This document shows, one piece after another, positions 55,420 to 64,000 of a stretch of 64,000 bases of DNA. The notes beneath the pieces are model-generated. The model saw nothing but the letters and a program-made list of their open reading frames with translations. It was not told the DNA's origin and ran no database searches. A program made the translations under genes and the position numbers. This DNA comes from Devosia litorisediminis (GTDB taxonomy: Bacteria > Pseudomonadota > Alphaproteobacteria > Rhizobiales > Devosiaceae), in assembly GCF_018334155.1 (NCBI RefSeq), contig NZ_JAGXTP010000001.1:2294001-2358000 (forward strand). The letters run 5' to 3'. The first letter of the stretch is position 1, and every line of letters begins with the position of its first letter.

Positions 55420-55656
55420 TTATTCTTCCTCGCCGGTCCAGGTTGGACGACTATAATCGGGCTTGGGCGGCGGAGTGCCGTCATGGGCATAGCTATTGGG
55501 TCCGATATCGGGCTCGGGATGCTGATCGGCGCCGCCGGGATGGGGGACCTTGTCGGTATCCTCATGCACCTCGGGATGGGGGTCAGCGACGTCGTTTAGC
55601 CCGGTGCCGGCACCTGTGGGCAGGCCGTCGGGTTGGGGAATGGAACGCTCAATCAT
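55420..55656 (-). CDS. Small proline-rich acidic protein, unknown
   Basis: 78 residues, not recognised. Start at ATG 55656 with GAGGAG ten bases upstream; an ATG 12 codons earlier lacks this. About 15 prolines, many Asp/Glu and His, and few hydrophobics predict a disordered soluble protein (for example DPHPEVHEDTDKVPHPGG). No signal peptide. It ends at the BCCT terminator. Small hydrophilic proteins of this kind are often stress-related, but the function is unknown. Confidence 0.62.
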   Translation of the reverse strand: MIERSIPQPDGLPTGAGTGLNDVADPHPEVHEDTDKVPHPGGADQHPEPDIGPNSYAHDGTPPPKPDYSRPTWTGEEE

Positions 55657-55779
55657 GGTTGGCTCCTCAAACGTGTTTGCACTGGGTATCAAGCCTCAAA
55701 CGGCAATCGGCCCAACGCGGCACACCTCAAAGAGGTTGCCGCGCCGGGCCGAGCACTGCTCGCTTTGGAGGTCGGCAGT

Positions 55780-55968
55780 TTAGTGAACGGTTGCCGGCAG
55801 AATGGTCTCACCCAGCAGGCTGACGGACACGCCGGAGCGACCAATCTCGGCAAGGCCAAGATTGCGCAACTGCTCCACGAGCTCATTGTCAACGCCGCTA
55901 CGCCCTGCGCGCAACGCGCTCAGGGCCTGTTGTTGCTGGGGGGTCAGAAGGGTCCAGGATAGGGTCAT
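55780..55968 (-). CDS. Small protein with winged-helix-like sequence, unknown
   Basis: 62 residues, not recognised. ATG at 55968 has GAGG eight bases upstream. LTPQQQQALSALRAGRSGVD.. followed by LVEQLRNLGLAEIGRSGVSVSLL resembles a half MarR/winged-helix fold (helix, helix, then a wing), but it is too short for a complete regulator. No partner gene is evident. Confidence 0.5.
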   Translation of the reverse strand: MTLSWTLLTPQQQQALSALRAGRSGVDNELVEQLRNLGLAEIGRSGVSVSLLGETILPATVH

Positions 55969-56068
55969 CGGCTTCACCTCGCTTGTTGTGCGATGTAAAC
56001 CTTGAATGCGCCTTTGCGTTCCCACGTCCCTGATCACATCTGGACTGGCGCGCCCCGATGCCCCACCG

Positions 56069-56839
56069 CTAGTCGATCACGGCCTGCAGAAATTCACGGG
56101 TCCGCGCCTCGGTGGGGTCGGTGAACAACTGTTCGGGCGTGCCCTCTTCGCGGATCTGACCCTGATCGAAGAAACATACCCGGTCCGAAATCTCGCGGGC
56201 GAAACGCATTTCGTGGGTCACCAGCAGCATGGTCAGATCGTGTTCCTCGGCCAGGCGACCGATCACGGTAAGCACTTCGCCGACCAGTTCGGGATCCAGC
56301 GCCGAAGTGGGCTCATCAAACAGCAGTATGCTGGGCCGCATCGCCAGGGCCCGGGCAATGCCGACACGCTGCTGCTGTCCGCCCGAAAGCTGGTGTGGAT
56401 ATTTGCTGGACTGATCGGCCAGGCCAACCAGATCAAGCAGCTCCTCGGCCCGCTGTCGGGCTTCCCTCTTGCTCATCCCGAGCACCTTGACCGGTGCCTC
56501 GGTGATGTTGCGCAGCACGGTCATGTGCGGGAACAGATTGAACTGCTGGAACACCATGCCCAGTTGCGCGCGCATTTTGCGCAGATGCGCCTCGCTGGCC
56601 GGCTTGAGCCCATCAGGCCCCTGCTCGTGCCAGAGCGGTTCGCCATTGACCGAGACGACGCCGCCATCAATGCCCTCAAGCGTCATCAGAATGCGCAGCA
56701 CGGTCGACTTGCCCGAGCCGGATGGTCCGATAATGGAGACCTTCTCGCCGCGCTTGACCTCGAAATCGAGTTCGTTGAGCACGGTCAGGTCGCCGAAGCG
56801 CTTCACGACCTTGTCGAATTTGATGATTGAATCGCTCAT
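56069..56839 (-). CDS. ehuA: EhuA, ectoine/hydroxyectoine ABC ATPase
   Basis: 256-residue amino-acid-type ATPase: Walker [11 protein letters not shown]-loop [11 protein letters not shown], signature LSGGQQQRV and Walker [15 protein letters not shown]. Powers ectoine import. Start overlaps the ehuD stop (ATGA). Last gene of the ect-ehu run. Confidence 0.92.
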   Translation of the reverse strand: MSDSIIKFDKVVKRFGDLTVLNELDFEVKRGEKVSIIGPSGSGKSTVLRILMTLEGIDGGVVSVNGEPLWHEQGPDGLKPASEAHLRKMRAQLGMVFQQFNLFPHMTVLRNITEAPVKVLGMSKREARQRAEELLDLVGLADQSSKYPHQLSGGQQQRVGIARALAMRPSILLFDEPTSALDPELVGEVLTVIGRLAEEHDLTMLLVTHEMRFAREISDRVCFFDQGQIREEGTPEQLFTDPTEARTREFLQAVID

Positions 56840-57528
56840 TTTAGGGGTATCCCCTGCTTGGGAAGCCAGTTGTCGAGCAGGCGAACGCCTGCCGACGCAA
56901 CCAGCGTCATGATGAGGTAGAGGCCGCCAACCAGTGACAGCGGAATGAGGTAGCTGAAGGTGCGATCGCCAACGATCTTGGCGACGTTGAGCATCTCGAG
57001 CACCGTGACGACCGATAGTACTGGCACGTCCTTCATGATCGAGACCAGGTAATTGCCCATGGCCGGCACGATGCGCGGAATGGCCTGCGGCACCACGATA
57101 TGGGTAAAGGTCCGCGCCGCCGACAGGTTGAGCGCCCGCGCCGCCTCATGCTGATCCTTGGCCACAGCTTCAAGCCCAGCCCGATACACTTCGGAGGTGT
57201 AAGCGCTGTACTGGATGCCCAATGCCAGCGCGCCGGTCATGAACGCCGGCAGCACGATGCCGTACTCGGGCAGCACGTAATAGAGGAAGAACAGCTGCAC
57301 CAGCAGGGGCGTGTCGCGGATGAACTCGGTGATCAGGGTCGCAGGCCACGAGATGAAGCGCGACGGTGCGCTCTTGAGCACGGCAAAGACCAGTCCCAGT
57401 ACCAGCGCGACGAAGAAGCCGAGCACGGTGGCCTGGATTGTCACCCACATGCCGATCAACAGGATCGGCATGATGGAAATGGCGAAGGCGAGTGGGCTCG
57501 ATAGGTCCCATTCAAATCCGAATAACAT
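56836..57528 (-). CDS. ehuD: EhuD, ectoine/hydroxyectoine ABC permease
   Basis: 230 residues, polar-amino-acid-type permease with about five membrane helices; coupling region [24 protein letters not shown] and [22 protein letters not shown] are family marks. Two bases after the ehuC stop. Confidence 0.92.
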   Translation of the reverse strand: MLFGFEWDLSSPLAFAISIMPILLIGMWVTIQATVLGFFVALVLGLVFAVLKSAPSRFISWPATLITEFIRDTPLLVQLFFLYYVLPEYGIVLPAFMTGALALGIQYSAYTSEVYRAGLEAVAKDQHEAARALNLSAARTFTHIVVPQAIPRIVPAMGNYLVSIMKDVPVLSVVTVLEMLNVAKIVGDRTFSYLIPLSLVGGLYLIMTLVASAGVRLLDNWLPKQGIPLK

Positions 57529-57530
57529 GG

Positions 57531-58202
57531 CTAGCCTCCCACCGTGCGCCAGCGCGTGACGTAGCGCTCAAGCAGTCGCATGAGGCCGGTCACGACCAGC
57601 GCCATGCCGAAATAGGTCACCAGCAACATCGAATAGATGGTGGTGCTGTCCTGGGTGAAATTGCGGATCTGTTCGGCGCGGAATGTCAGATCGCCCAGGC
57701 TGATAAGCGAGACCAGTGCGGTGTCCTTGAGGTTCTGCACCGCCAGATTGCCGAACGAAGGCATCATTTCGGGGATGGCCTGGGGAATGGTGATGTTCCA
57801 CAAGGTCTGGCGCGAGGTGAAGTTGAGCGCGCGAGCGGCTTCATGCTGGTCGGTATGGACCGACTGAATGGCGCCGCGCACCACTTCGGCGCCATAGGCA
57901 CCGATATTGAGGCCCAGAGCCAGCACGCCGGCGAGCACCGGCGGCAAGCGCAGGTCGATGCCCATCGCCGTACCGGCCAGCGGCAGCGCGAAATATAGCC
58001 AGAACAGCTGAACCAGCAGCGAGGTGCCACGGAACACTTCGATATAGGCAACCGAGACACCCTTGATCGCCCAATTGGGCGAGAGCTTGCCGATGCCGAA
58101 AACGAAGGCCAGCACGGCGCCCAGCACGGTGGAATAAAGGGTCAGCTGGACGGTGACCCAGGCCCCCTCCATCAGGGGCGTGATGTAATCTGTCCAATGC
58201 AT
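57531..58202 (-). CDS. ehuC: EhuC, ectoine/hydroxyectoine ABC permease
   Basis: 223 residues; five helices, with EVFRGTSLLVQLFWLYFALP and coupling loop [26 protein letters not shown]. Paired with EhuD in the membrane. Separated from ehuB by 84 bases with a strong hairpin. Confidence 0.92.
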   Translation of the reverse strand: MHWTDYITPLMEGAWVTVQLTLYSTVLGAVLAFVFGIGKLSPNWAIKGVSVAYIEVFRGTSLLVQLFWLYFALPLAGTAMGIDLRLPPVLAGVLALGLNIGAYGAEVVRGAIQSVHTDQHEAARALNFTSRQTLWNITIPQAIPEMMPSFGNLAVQNLKDTALVSLISLGDLTFRAEQIRNFTQDSTTIYSMLLVTYFGMALVVTGLMRLLERYVTRWRTVGG

Positions 58203-58239
58203 GGTCTTTTCCCTGCAAACAGGCGTTGAAACGCGCCAA

Positions 58240-58263
58240 GGGCGGGTGCCGGAGCACCCGCCC
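58240..58263. other. Strong hairpin between ehuB and ehuC
   Basis: Perfect 10-bp stem GGGCGGGTGC / GCACCCGCCC with loop CGGA and no T run. Probably stabilises the abundant binding-protein mRNA. Confidence 0.65.
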
Positions 58264-58286
58264 AGAGCAGCATCAGAGCGCGTCGA

Positions 58287-59153
58287 TTACTCGGCGGCGC
58301 AGAGTTCTTCGGTGGTCTTGGTGCCCGAGCCGTCGACGTCGGACTGGGTGAAGCCATAGCCCATCAGCGTTTCGGACCATTCTGGCGTTGCCTTGAATTC
58401 GGCCAAAGCGCCATTGACGGCGTCACGCAGTTCTTCATTGCCGCTGGCGAAGGTGAAACCACCCCAGCTGCGCACGGGCACGCCACCGATTACGGGATCG
58501 GAAAAATCGCTGGCGACTTCAACGCCCTTGCCCTGATCGGCCAGACCGCTGGCTGTCAGGCTGGTCGCGGCATAGGCATCAGCCCGGCCCGTCGACACGG
58601 TCGAGATCGCGTCGGCATTGGCAGCGATGGTCACCAGATTGCCCTCGGAAACACCGAGTTCCTGCATCATGTCGAGCTGGTCGGCACCGGCCATGATAGC
58701 GACCTTGAGGTCGGGGTTTTCAGCAAAATCGGTATAGGCGTGGATGCCCTTGGGGTTACCTTCTGCCACCAGCAGGCCTTCGCCATAGGAGGTGTTTGGC
58801 TGAGAGAACAGCACCTGGGTGCAGCGATCGGGACGGATGGCCATTTCAGCGGCGACCATGTCGAAACGATCAGCCTGCAGACCGGGGATCAGCGATGAGA
58901 AGTTGGTGGTGACCCACTCAATGTTGTCGACGCCAAGCTTTTCCATGATGGCCTTGGCCACATCTGGACCTGCGCCGAGCGCCGCGCCGGTGGGGTCGAC
59001 ATAGCCATAGGGGATTTCGTTGGCTACCGCGATGCGGATGGTTCCTGATTCCTGGATCTCTGCGAGCGTTGCAGCGCTGACGGCCGTGGAGGCCATTGCG
59101 GATACGGCAATCGCAGACAGTGCTGTGAGTGCATTCTTTCCGAATTTCGTCAT
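58287..59153 (-). CDS. ehuB: EhuB, periplasmic ectoine-binding protein
   Basis: 288 residues: signal peptide MTKFGKNALTALSAIAVSAM ending near AVSA-ATL, then a type 2 binding fold: GTIRIAVANEIPYGYVDPTGAALGAGPDVAKA is close to known EhuB, in which aromatic residues such as the Tyr of PYGY cage the ectoine ring. Start at ATG 59153 with GAGGAG; extension to 59201 is weaker. Captures ectoine or hydroxyectoine for EhuCDA. Confidence 0.93.
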   Translation of the reverse strand: MTKFGKNALTALSAIAVSAMASTAVSAATLAEIQESGTIRIAVANEIPYGYVDPTGAALGAGPDVAKAIMEKLGVDNIEWVTTNFSSLIPGLQADRFDMVAAEMAIRPDRCTQVLFSQPNTSYGEGLLVAEGNPKGIHAYTDFAENPDLKVAIMAGADQLDMMQELGVSEGNLVTIAANADAISTVSTGRADAYAATSLTASGLADQGKGVEVASDFSDPVIGGVPVRSWGGFTFASGNEELRDAVNGALAEFKATPEWSETLMGYGFTQSDVDGSGTKTTEELCAAE

Positions 59154-59222
59154 GGTGTTGCTCCTCTTTGATTTTCGGGCAGGTAGCCGGTTGCAGCCCA
59201 ATCGAATTCAACCGGCCTGTGT

Positions 59223-60680
59223 TTAGGCGACGGCGTGCAGCGTCTCGCGTTGCGCCGGTGCCCAATTCTCGATCAGGCCCTTGTGCAGGGCCTTGATGGT
59301 GTTTTCGAAATCGGCCTGTTCGACCACGACCTGCAGGTCCACCTTGCGGATCAGGTCATGCACGCCGAGTGGTTCAATACCGGCGCCTGCCAGCGCCTTG
59401 ATGGCCTGCAGCAGCACGGCGGTGCCGCTAAGATCGCGCCCGATGGCCGAAACGATCGACACCTTGCGCAGGGTGATCTCGGCGCTCGGGAAGGCTGCAG
59501 AGAGATCGGCTTCAACCCGGCGAATGGCCTTCATCGACCCTTTGAGAAAGTGGGTGATGGTATTGGCGTTGGAGGTCTTGGAGATGATCCAGACGCTGTG
59601 GCGCTTGAGCGCGTCCAGAATGCCGGAATCATAGCCTTTCACCCCGACCATGTCCTGATCGTAGAACTCGAGCGCAAACACGTTGCGCAGCCCGGTGACG
59701 ATCTCAACCTGCGGCGCACGTGCATGCAGGTCCGAACGGATCAGCGTGCCGTCGTGCTCGGGCTCGAAGGCGTTCTTTACCCGGAGCGGAATGCCCGCCT
59801 GACGCAGGCTCTTGGCTGCCCGGGGATGGATCGCTTCCATCCCCATATTGGAGAGCTGATCGGCCACGTCGTAATTGGTTTCGCCAATGACCCGGACGGC
59901 GTCCACACCGACCACACGCGGGTCGGATGAGGAGAGGTGAAACTCCTTGTGGATGATTGCCTCGCCAGCGCCGGTGACCACCGCCACGCGCGATAGTGTC
60001 ACTTCGCTATACCCGCGATCATAGGTGCCCATGAGCACTTCTCGGCACTGGGCATAGCCGGTGACGATGGGCAGTTCGCGGTTGACATCGATCTCCTCAA
60101 AGGCCCGCGCGATGGCTTCGTCCAGCGGCAACTGGCTGTCTTCACGCCAGCCGGTGAGATCAACAAAGCGGGCATTGACGCCCTGCATGTTGAGCAGCAT
60201 TGCCGTATTGAAGGCCGACTGCGCCTCGCCCAGCGAGGCGAGCATTTCGCGAACCGTGAGCAGGTGCTGTTCAAGCTGGAAGTGCCCGAACGAGCAGAGC
60301 CGTGACAGATCGATCAGACAGGAGCGGACGCCTTCGACGCGTTCGCGCGCGAAACGGTTGGCTGTTTGCCGCGCGCCGTCATCGCTGAAGATTTCAGCGT
60401 TCTGCGCAAACATCTTTTCGGCGACCTGATTGAGGGCATCGCCCCAGGTCCAGCTACCCTCGGCACTGGCGAACAGGGCATAGACTCCCGGTTCGCCCGA
60501 TTTCTTGTGCTCGAGCAGGCTGTCGGTCATGCCCGCATAGGCGGATACCACGAAGATGCGATTGTAGAGGTCGTCGCCCTCGCGCGTACCGATCAGCACG
60601 GTGTCGAGCAATTCGGCGGTGCGCGTCATGGACGTGCCGCCGATCTTTTCAACCGTGTGGTGCTTAGTCGTATTGGTCAT
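59223..60680 (-). CDS. ask: Ask_Ect, ectoine-pathway aspartate kinase
   Basis: Phosphorylates L-aspartate, supplying aspartate semialdehyde for EctB. 485 residues of the specialised Ask_Ect group: N-terminal VEKIGGTSM, kinase segment VVSAYAGMTDSLLEHKKSGE, RGYSEVTLSR, then ACT domains. Ask_Ect enzymes are usually less feedback-inhibited than lysine-pathway kinases. Follows ectD after 74 bases with a hairpin. Confidence 0.94.
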   Translation of the reverse strand: MTNTTKHHTVEKIGGTSMTRTAELLDTVLIGTREGDDLYNRIFVVSAYAGMTDSLLEHKKSGEPGVYALFASAEGSWTWGDALNQVAEKMFAQNAEIFSDDGARQTANRFARERVEGVRSCLIDLSRLCSFGHFQLEQHLLTVREMLASLGEAQSAFNTAMLLNMQGVNARFVDLTGWREDSQLPLDEAIARAFEEIDVNRELPIVTGYAQCREVLMGTYDRGYSEVTLSRVAVVTGAGEAIIHKEFHLSSSDPRVVGVDAVRVIGETNYDVADQLSNMGMEAIHPRAAKSLRQAGIPLRVKNAFEPEHDGTLIRSDLHARAPQVEIVTGLRNVFALEFYDQDMVGVKGYDSGILDALKRHSVWIISKTSNANTITHFLKGSMKAIRRVEADLSAAFPSAEITLRKVSIVSAIGRDLSGTAVLLQAIKALAGAGIEPLGVHDLIRKVDLQVVVEQADFENTIKALHKGLIENWAPAQRETLHAVA

Positions 60681-60692
60681 GTCGTCTCCGGC

Positions 60693-60719
60693 GCTTCCCC
60701 GGCTTGGTGCGGGGGAAGC
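60693..60719. other. Hairpin between ectD and ask
   Basis: GCTTCCCC / GGGGAAGC, eight perfect pairs with an 11-base loop; no T run. It may limit read-through or set the ratio of ectABCD to ask/ehu mRNA. Confidence 0.45.
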
Positions 60720-60754
60720 GGTGCCTTGGTGTCAAAATTCGGGGGGCGACCGGC

Positions 60755-61684
60755 CTAGACGAGTTTGCCGCCCTCAATGCTGATCGGTGCCGCAGGATCG
60801 CGCGAGCTCAGGAATGCCGGACGCGGTGCCTTTGCCGCAAAGGGCTCGACCACGCGATTGTCCCAGGCGTTGTAGACGAAGAACGCGTTGGAGCGCGGGA
60901 ATGGCGTGATGTTGCCGTTCGAGCCGTGAATGGTGTTGCAGTCGAACAGGATGACCGTACCGGCGCGGCCGGCGGCGTAGTCCACGCCGAAGGTCTGGGC
61001 CAGCTTGGACAGGCTGTCCTGCGAGGGCACACCAATTTCCTGCTTCTTGAGCGAGGTCTTGTGGTTGTCGTCCGGGGTCTCGCCAGCGCAGGCCACATAG
61101 GTCTTGTGCGAGCCAGGCATCAGCATGAGCGGCCCGTTGAGGGCATCATTGTCGGTCAGCAGAACCGAGGCCGAAATGGCGCGCATGCGCGGCATGCCAT
61201 CCTCGGCGTGCCAGGTCTCGAAGTCGGAGTGCCAGTAGAATTCCTTGCCGGTAAAGCCCGGCTTGTAGTTCAGGCGCGACTGGTGGAGATAGACATCGTC
61301 ATTGAGCAGATAGCTGACACGACCGGCCACGCGCTTGTCGCGGGCGAGACGGTCAAACAGCGCGTTCTGCTCGTCGAGACGGAAGACGGTGCGCACTTCG
61401 TCCGAATTTGGCTCGGTGATGATGTTTTCCGGGGCCAGCTTGGCTTCCCCCGAGCGCATGCGCGCAGATTCTGCCTGCAGCGCTTCGATCTCCTGGGATG
61501 AAAAGACACCCTTGAGCACGAGATAGCCGTTCTTTTCGAACGACTCCGTTTCGGCGCGGGTCAGCGGCGCTTCAGGCGACCACTTGCCCCAAACCGTGGG
61601 GTCCTTGCGCTCGAGCCATTGCTCGGCTGGCAAGCGTGTGGGGTAGTCGTCCTGCTGGGTAGTGTTGGTGGCGGGCATTGTCAT
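60755..61684 (-). CDS. ectD: EctD, ectoine 5-hydroxylase
   Basis: Fe(II)/2-oxoglutarate dioxygenase that turns ectoine into 5-hydroxyectoine. 309 residues. Iron ligands are visible as His152 and Asp154 (WHSDFETWH) and His253 (TIHGSNGNITPF); NAWDNR lies near the C-terminus. Length and motifs match true EctD rather than other PhyH proteins. Part of ectABCD-ask. Confidence 0.95.
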   Translation of the reverse strand: MTMPATNTTQQDDYPTRLPAEQWLERKDPTVWGKWSPEAPLTRAETESFEKNGYLVLKGVFSSQEIEALQAESARMRSGEAKLAPENIITEPNSDEVRTVFRLDEQNALFDRLARDKRVAGRVSYLLNDDVYLHQSRLNYKPGFTGKEFYWHSDFETWHAEDGMPRMRAISASVLLTDNDALNGPLMLMPGSHKTYVACAGETPDDNHKTSLKKQEIGVPSQDSLSKLAQTFGVDYAAGRAGTVILFDCNTIHGSNGNITPFPRSNAFFVYNAWDNRVVEPFAAKAPRPAFLSSRDPAAPISIEGGKLV

Positions 61685-61722
61685 GTCTTGGCCTTTCTCT
61701 TTTGAGGGTTGAAAGGACGCGA

Positions 61723-62115
61723 CTAGGCGTCTTCGGTGATGGGGGCGTAGGAGCCATCTTCACGATGGACTTCGGTGCCGGTCACCGGCGGGTTGAAACA
61801 GCAGGCCATGACCATCTCGCTCTTGGCGGTCAGGCGATGCTTGTCGTTCTTGTCGAGCGCGTACATCACGCCCGGGCGGATCTGGTGCACCTTGCCGGTA
61901 TCGAGCTCTTCAATGCTGCCCTCGCCGGACACGCAGTAAACGCTCTCGAAGTGATGCTTGTAGTGGAACACGTGGCTGGTGTTCTCGTGGATGCGCGTGA
62001 TGTGGAAGCTGAAGCCCATGTCATCGCCGGCCAGCAGCAGACGCGTGCTGTCCCAGCCATCAGAATTGACGAGGCGTTCGCCCTTGCGGGCCTCATGGAG
62101 ATCTCGAACGATCAT
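61723..62115 (-). CDS. ectC: EctC, ectoine synthase
   Basis: Cyclises N-gamma-acetyl-diaminobutyrate to ectoine. 130-residue cupin. Taking the start at MIVRDLHEA (62115), the iron ligands known from studied EctC fall at Glu57, Tyr85 and His93, exactly as published for the Paenibacillus enzyme. Extension to 62253 overlaps ectB and is not coding. Confidence 0.96.
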   Translation of the reverse strand: MIVRDLHEARKGERLVNSDGWDSTRLLLAGDDMGFSFHITRIHENTSHVFHYKHHFESVYCVSGEGSIEELDTGKVHQIRPGVMYALDKNDKHRLTAKSEMVMACCFNPPVTGTEVHREDGSYAPITEDA

Positions 62116-62128
62116 GTTGCGTATCCTT

Positions 62129-63418
62129 CTATTCGGCAGCTGCGCGGTGCAGACCCATGACCGCATCAAAAGCGGCCTCCAGGGTGTCCAGGCCCGCAGC
62201 AAGCTGCTCGGTTGAAATGGTGAGTGGCGCGAGCACCTTGACGATCTGGTCAAAGCTACCCGAGGTCTCGATGATCAGACCCTTGGTGAAGCAGGTCTTG
62301 CAGATGGCGGCAGCGTGTTCGCCGCTACCCGCATCAACGCCCAGCATCATGCCGCGGCCCTTGATGCCCAGATCATGCTCATCGGCAATGGCACCCAGGC
62401 GATCGGCCAGATATTCGGCCTTCTTGGCCACTTCGGTGGCGAAGCTGTCATCGGCCCAGAACTTCTCCAGCGCGGCGGCTGCCGTGATGAAGGCGTGGTT
62501 ATTGCCACGGAAGGTGCCGTTGTGCTCGGCTGGCTTCCAGATGTCATGCTCTGGCTTGATCAGCGTGACGGCGAGCGGCAGGCCCATGCCCGAGAGCGAT
62601 TTCGCCATGGTGATCAGGTCGGGCGACAGGCCCATGCCATCAAACGAGAAGAAGCCGCCCGTACGACCGCAGCCGGCCTGAATGTCATCGATGATGAACA
62701 GCGCGCCGTGCTTGCGGGCGATCTTTTCGATCTGCTGCAGCCAGCTCTTGGATGCGGCATTGAGCCCGCCTTCGCCCTGCACGGTCTCGACGATGATGGC
62801 GGCTGGCGCATCCACGCCGCTGGAGGGATCGGACAACTGGTGGTCCAGCAGGTCGGCTGTATTGATCTCGGGGCCATAATAGCCGTCAAAGGCGGCGCGG
62901 GTGACACCCGAAAGCGGCGTGGAGGCACCGGCGCGGTGCTTGCCATTGCCGGTGGCGGCCAGTGCGCCCAGCGTCACGCCATGAAAGCCATTGGTAAAGG
63001 AGATCACATTGTTGCGGCCTGTGACCTTGCGCGCCAGCTTGAGCGCGGCTTCAACGGCGTTGGCGCCAGTCGGTCCGGTGAACTGGACGCGGTGGTTCAT
63101 GCCGCGGGGCTTGAGGATGTACTGTTCGAAATTGGCCAGGAAGTGCTCCTTGGCGTCGGTGAACATATCCAGGCCATGGGCAATGCCATCGGCGGAGACG
63201 TACTCGATCAGTGCAGCCTTGAGATCGGGATCGTTGTGGCCATAGTTCAGGCTCGAACAACCGGCGAGGAAGTCGGTATAGGCCTTGCCGCTGGTGTCGT
63301 AGATCGTGGCGCCAACTGCCTTGTCGAACATCTTGGGAAAGCTGCGCGAATAGGAGCGCACCCGGCTTTCAACGCGGTCGAAAGTGGCAAGTGGCGAAGT
63401 GGTTTTGGTCAAAGTCAT
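62129..63418 (-). CDS. ectB: EctB, L-2,4-diaminobutyrate aminotransferase
   Basis: PLP enzyme that aminates aspartate semialdehyde using glutamate. 429 residues: [18 protein letters not shown] near the start, [18 protein letters not shown] (PLP phosphate loop), [11 protein letters not shown], and [11 protein letters not shown] with the cofactor lysine. 13 bases before ectC. Confidence 0.95.
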   Translation of the reverse strand: MTLTKTTSPLATFDRVESRVRSYSRSFPKMFDKAVGATIYDTSGKAYTDFLAGCSSLNYGHNDPDLKAALIEYVSADGIAHGLDMFTDAKEHFLANFEQYILKPRGMNHRVQFTGPTGANAVEAALKLARKVTGRNNVISFTNGFHGVTLGALAATGNGKHRAGASTPLSGVTRAAFDGYYGPEINTADLLDHQLSDPSSGVDAPAAIIVETVQGEGGLNAASKSWLQQIEKIARKHGALFIIDDIQAGCGRTGGFFSFDGMGLSPDLITMAKSLSGMGLPLAVTLIKPEHDIWKPAEHNGTFRGNNHAFITAAAALEKFWADDSFATEVAKKAEYLADRLGAIADEHDLGIKGRGMMLGVDAGSGEHAAAICKTCFTKGLIIETSGSFDQIVKVLAPLTISTEQLAAGLDTLEAAFDAVMGLHRAAAE

Positions 63419-63466
63419 AGAGCGCGTCTCCCAGGACGATTGTCAGTCAGAGATGAAAATGTCAGA

Positions 63467-64000
63467 TCAAGCTGCGGCCAGGCTGGCCACGCGATCCCGT
63501 TGAATTGGTCCGATCGACACGGCGAATTCGCTGGCATGTTCGCCGGCGAAATGGCTGTCTCGATCAAAGCGTTCGGCGCGCTGCAATTGCGCGTTAAGCG
63601 CCTTGGCTACGGAGCCGAAGAGCGCCCATGATGCCTCATTGTCACCGGTAATGGTGCAGCTCACCTGGGTCAGCTTTGCATTGCCCACACGGGCTAGCGC
63701 GTCAGCGATCAAGCGTTTGCCCAGGCCTTGGCCGCGTGCTTCGTCGCTAACACAGACCTGCCAGACGAACAGTGTGTCGGGCTGGGCTGGCGGCACGTAG
63801 CCCGACATCCAGCCGACCACTTCGCCATCGCGCTCGGCGATGGTGCAGGTGTCGGCGAAATCCGAGCATTGCAGCAGATTGGCGTAGAGCGAATTGCTAT
63901 CGAGTGCAGGTGTTGCCTCGATCAGCGCCCAGACCCGGGAACCATCGGTATCCCGCGGGGCACGCAAGCGAATCTTCAGATCGCCAGATGCATCTGCCTG
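63467..64000 (-). CDS. ectA: EctA, diaminobutyrate acetyltransferase (5' truncated by window edge)
   Basis: GNAT acetyltransferase giving N-gamma-acetyl-2,4-diaminobutyrate. The open frame runs off the window at 64000; a TTG at 63967 is in frame, but the 11 codons before it (ending DLKIR) continue the family's N-terminus, so the true start lies outside. Conserved features: DSNSLYANLL (substrate site) and the acetyl-CoA loop VSDEARGQGLGKRLI. First gene of ectABCD-ask-ehuBCDA. Confidence 0.93.
   Translation of the reverse strand, partial: QADASGDLKIRLRAPRDTDGSRVWALIEATPALDSNSLYANLLQCSDFADTCTIAERDGEVVGWMSGYVPPAQPDTLFVWQVCVSDEARGQGLGKRLIADALARVGNAKLTQVSCTITGDNEASWALFGSVAKALNAQLQRAERFDRDSHFAGEHASEFAVSIGPIQRDRVASLAAA

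Noticed and set aside
63467..63967. TTG at 63967 as the ectA start
   Set aside because: In-frame codons continue to the window edge and resemble the family N-terminus, so the gene is truncated by the window.

Overview
This is high-G+C alphaproteobacterial DNA that looks like a marine or soil member of the Hyphomicrobiales, most likely close to Devosiaceae (Devosia/Pelagibacterium). The grounds are the aerobic cobalamin genes (cobF-G-H-I-J-L-M), a rhizobial-type phosphonate C-P lyase locus, ehu ectoine transport genes beside ectABCD-ask, and many short palindromic REP-like elements. The genus is an inference from gene content. Genes are densely packed, mostly in operons with ATGA start/stop overlaps. 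No rRNA, tRNA, CRISPR array, prophage or classical insertion sequence was seen.

Layout. 1-6.2 kb (+): end of cydD, cydC, then a copper module (copA, cueR, copZ) behind a CueR-type promoter. 6.4-11.2 kb: a ribose/galactose-type sugar ABC importer (ATPase, permease, binding protein; -) divergent from its LacI-family regulator across two tandem operators. 11.2-17.8 kb: a periplasmic DUF305 protein (-), then cobFGHIJLM (+) without cobK. 17.8-22.9 kb (-): two tandem 815-residue MHYT-PAS-GGDEF-EAL paralogues. 23-34.6 kb: phosphonate utilisation, with phnCDE1E2 behind a Pho box, phnGHIJKL divergent from phnF, and phnN-phnM at the end of a ugpBAEC operon (34.6-38.9 kb) that has its own Pho box. 39-47.3 kb: the propionyl-CoA to succinyl-CoA pathway (pccB, a DUF559 gene, pccA, methylmalonyl-CoA mutase, epimerase; -) and its divergent ScfR/PccR-type regulator. 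47.3-53.4 kb: a signalling island (hybrid kinase, unknown 135-residue protein, LuxR-type response regulator, stand-alone Hpt protein, diguanylate cyclase). 53.7-64 kb: osmoadaptation (BCCT carrier; ehuA-D-C-B, ask, ectD, ectC, ectB and truncated ectA on the minus strand).

How it fits together. The cobalamin genes make the cofactor used by methylmalonyl-CoA mutase. The phn and ugp genes form one phosphorus-scavenging block, probably under PhoB and PhnF. The ect, ehu and BCCT genes make, recapture and import compatible solutes. Three nucleotide-signalling proteins and a phosphorelay suggest substantial c-di-GMP control.

The items most worth a second look are: the DUF559 gene enclosed by perfect 38-bp inverted REP elements that supply both its ribosome-binding site and its C-terminal codons; the loss of two of three MHYT histidines in one GGDEF-EAL twin; the joined ugp-phnMN operon; strong hairpins after three different binding-protein genes; and the unknown protein inside the phosphorelay cluster.
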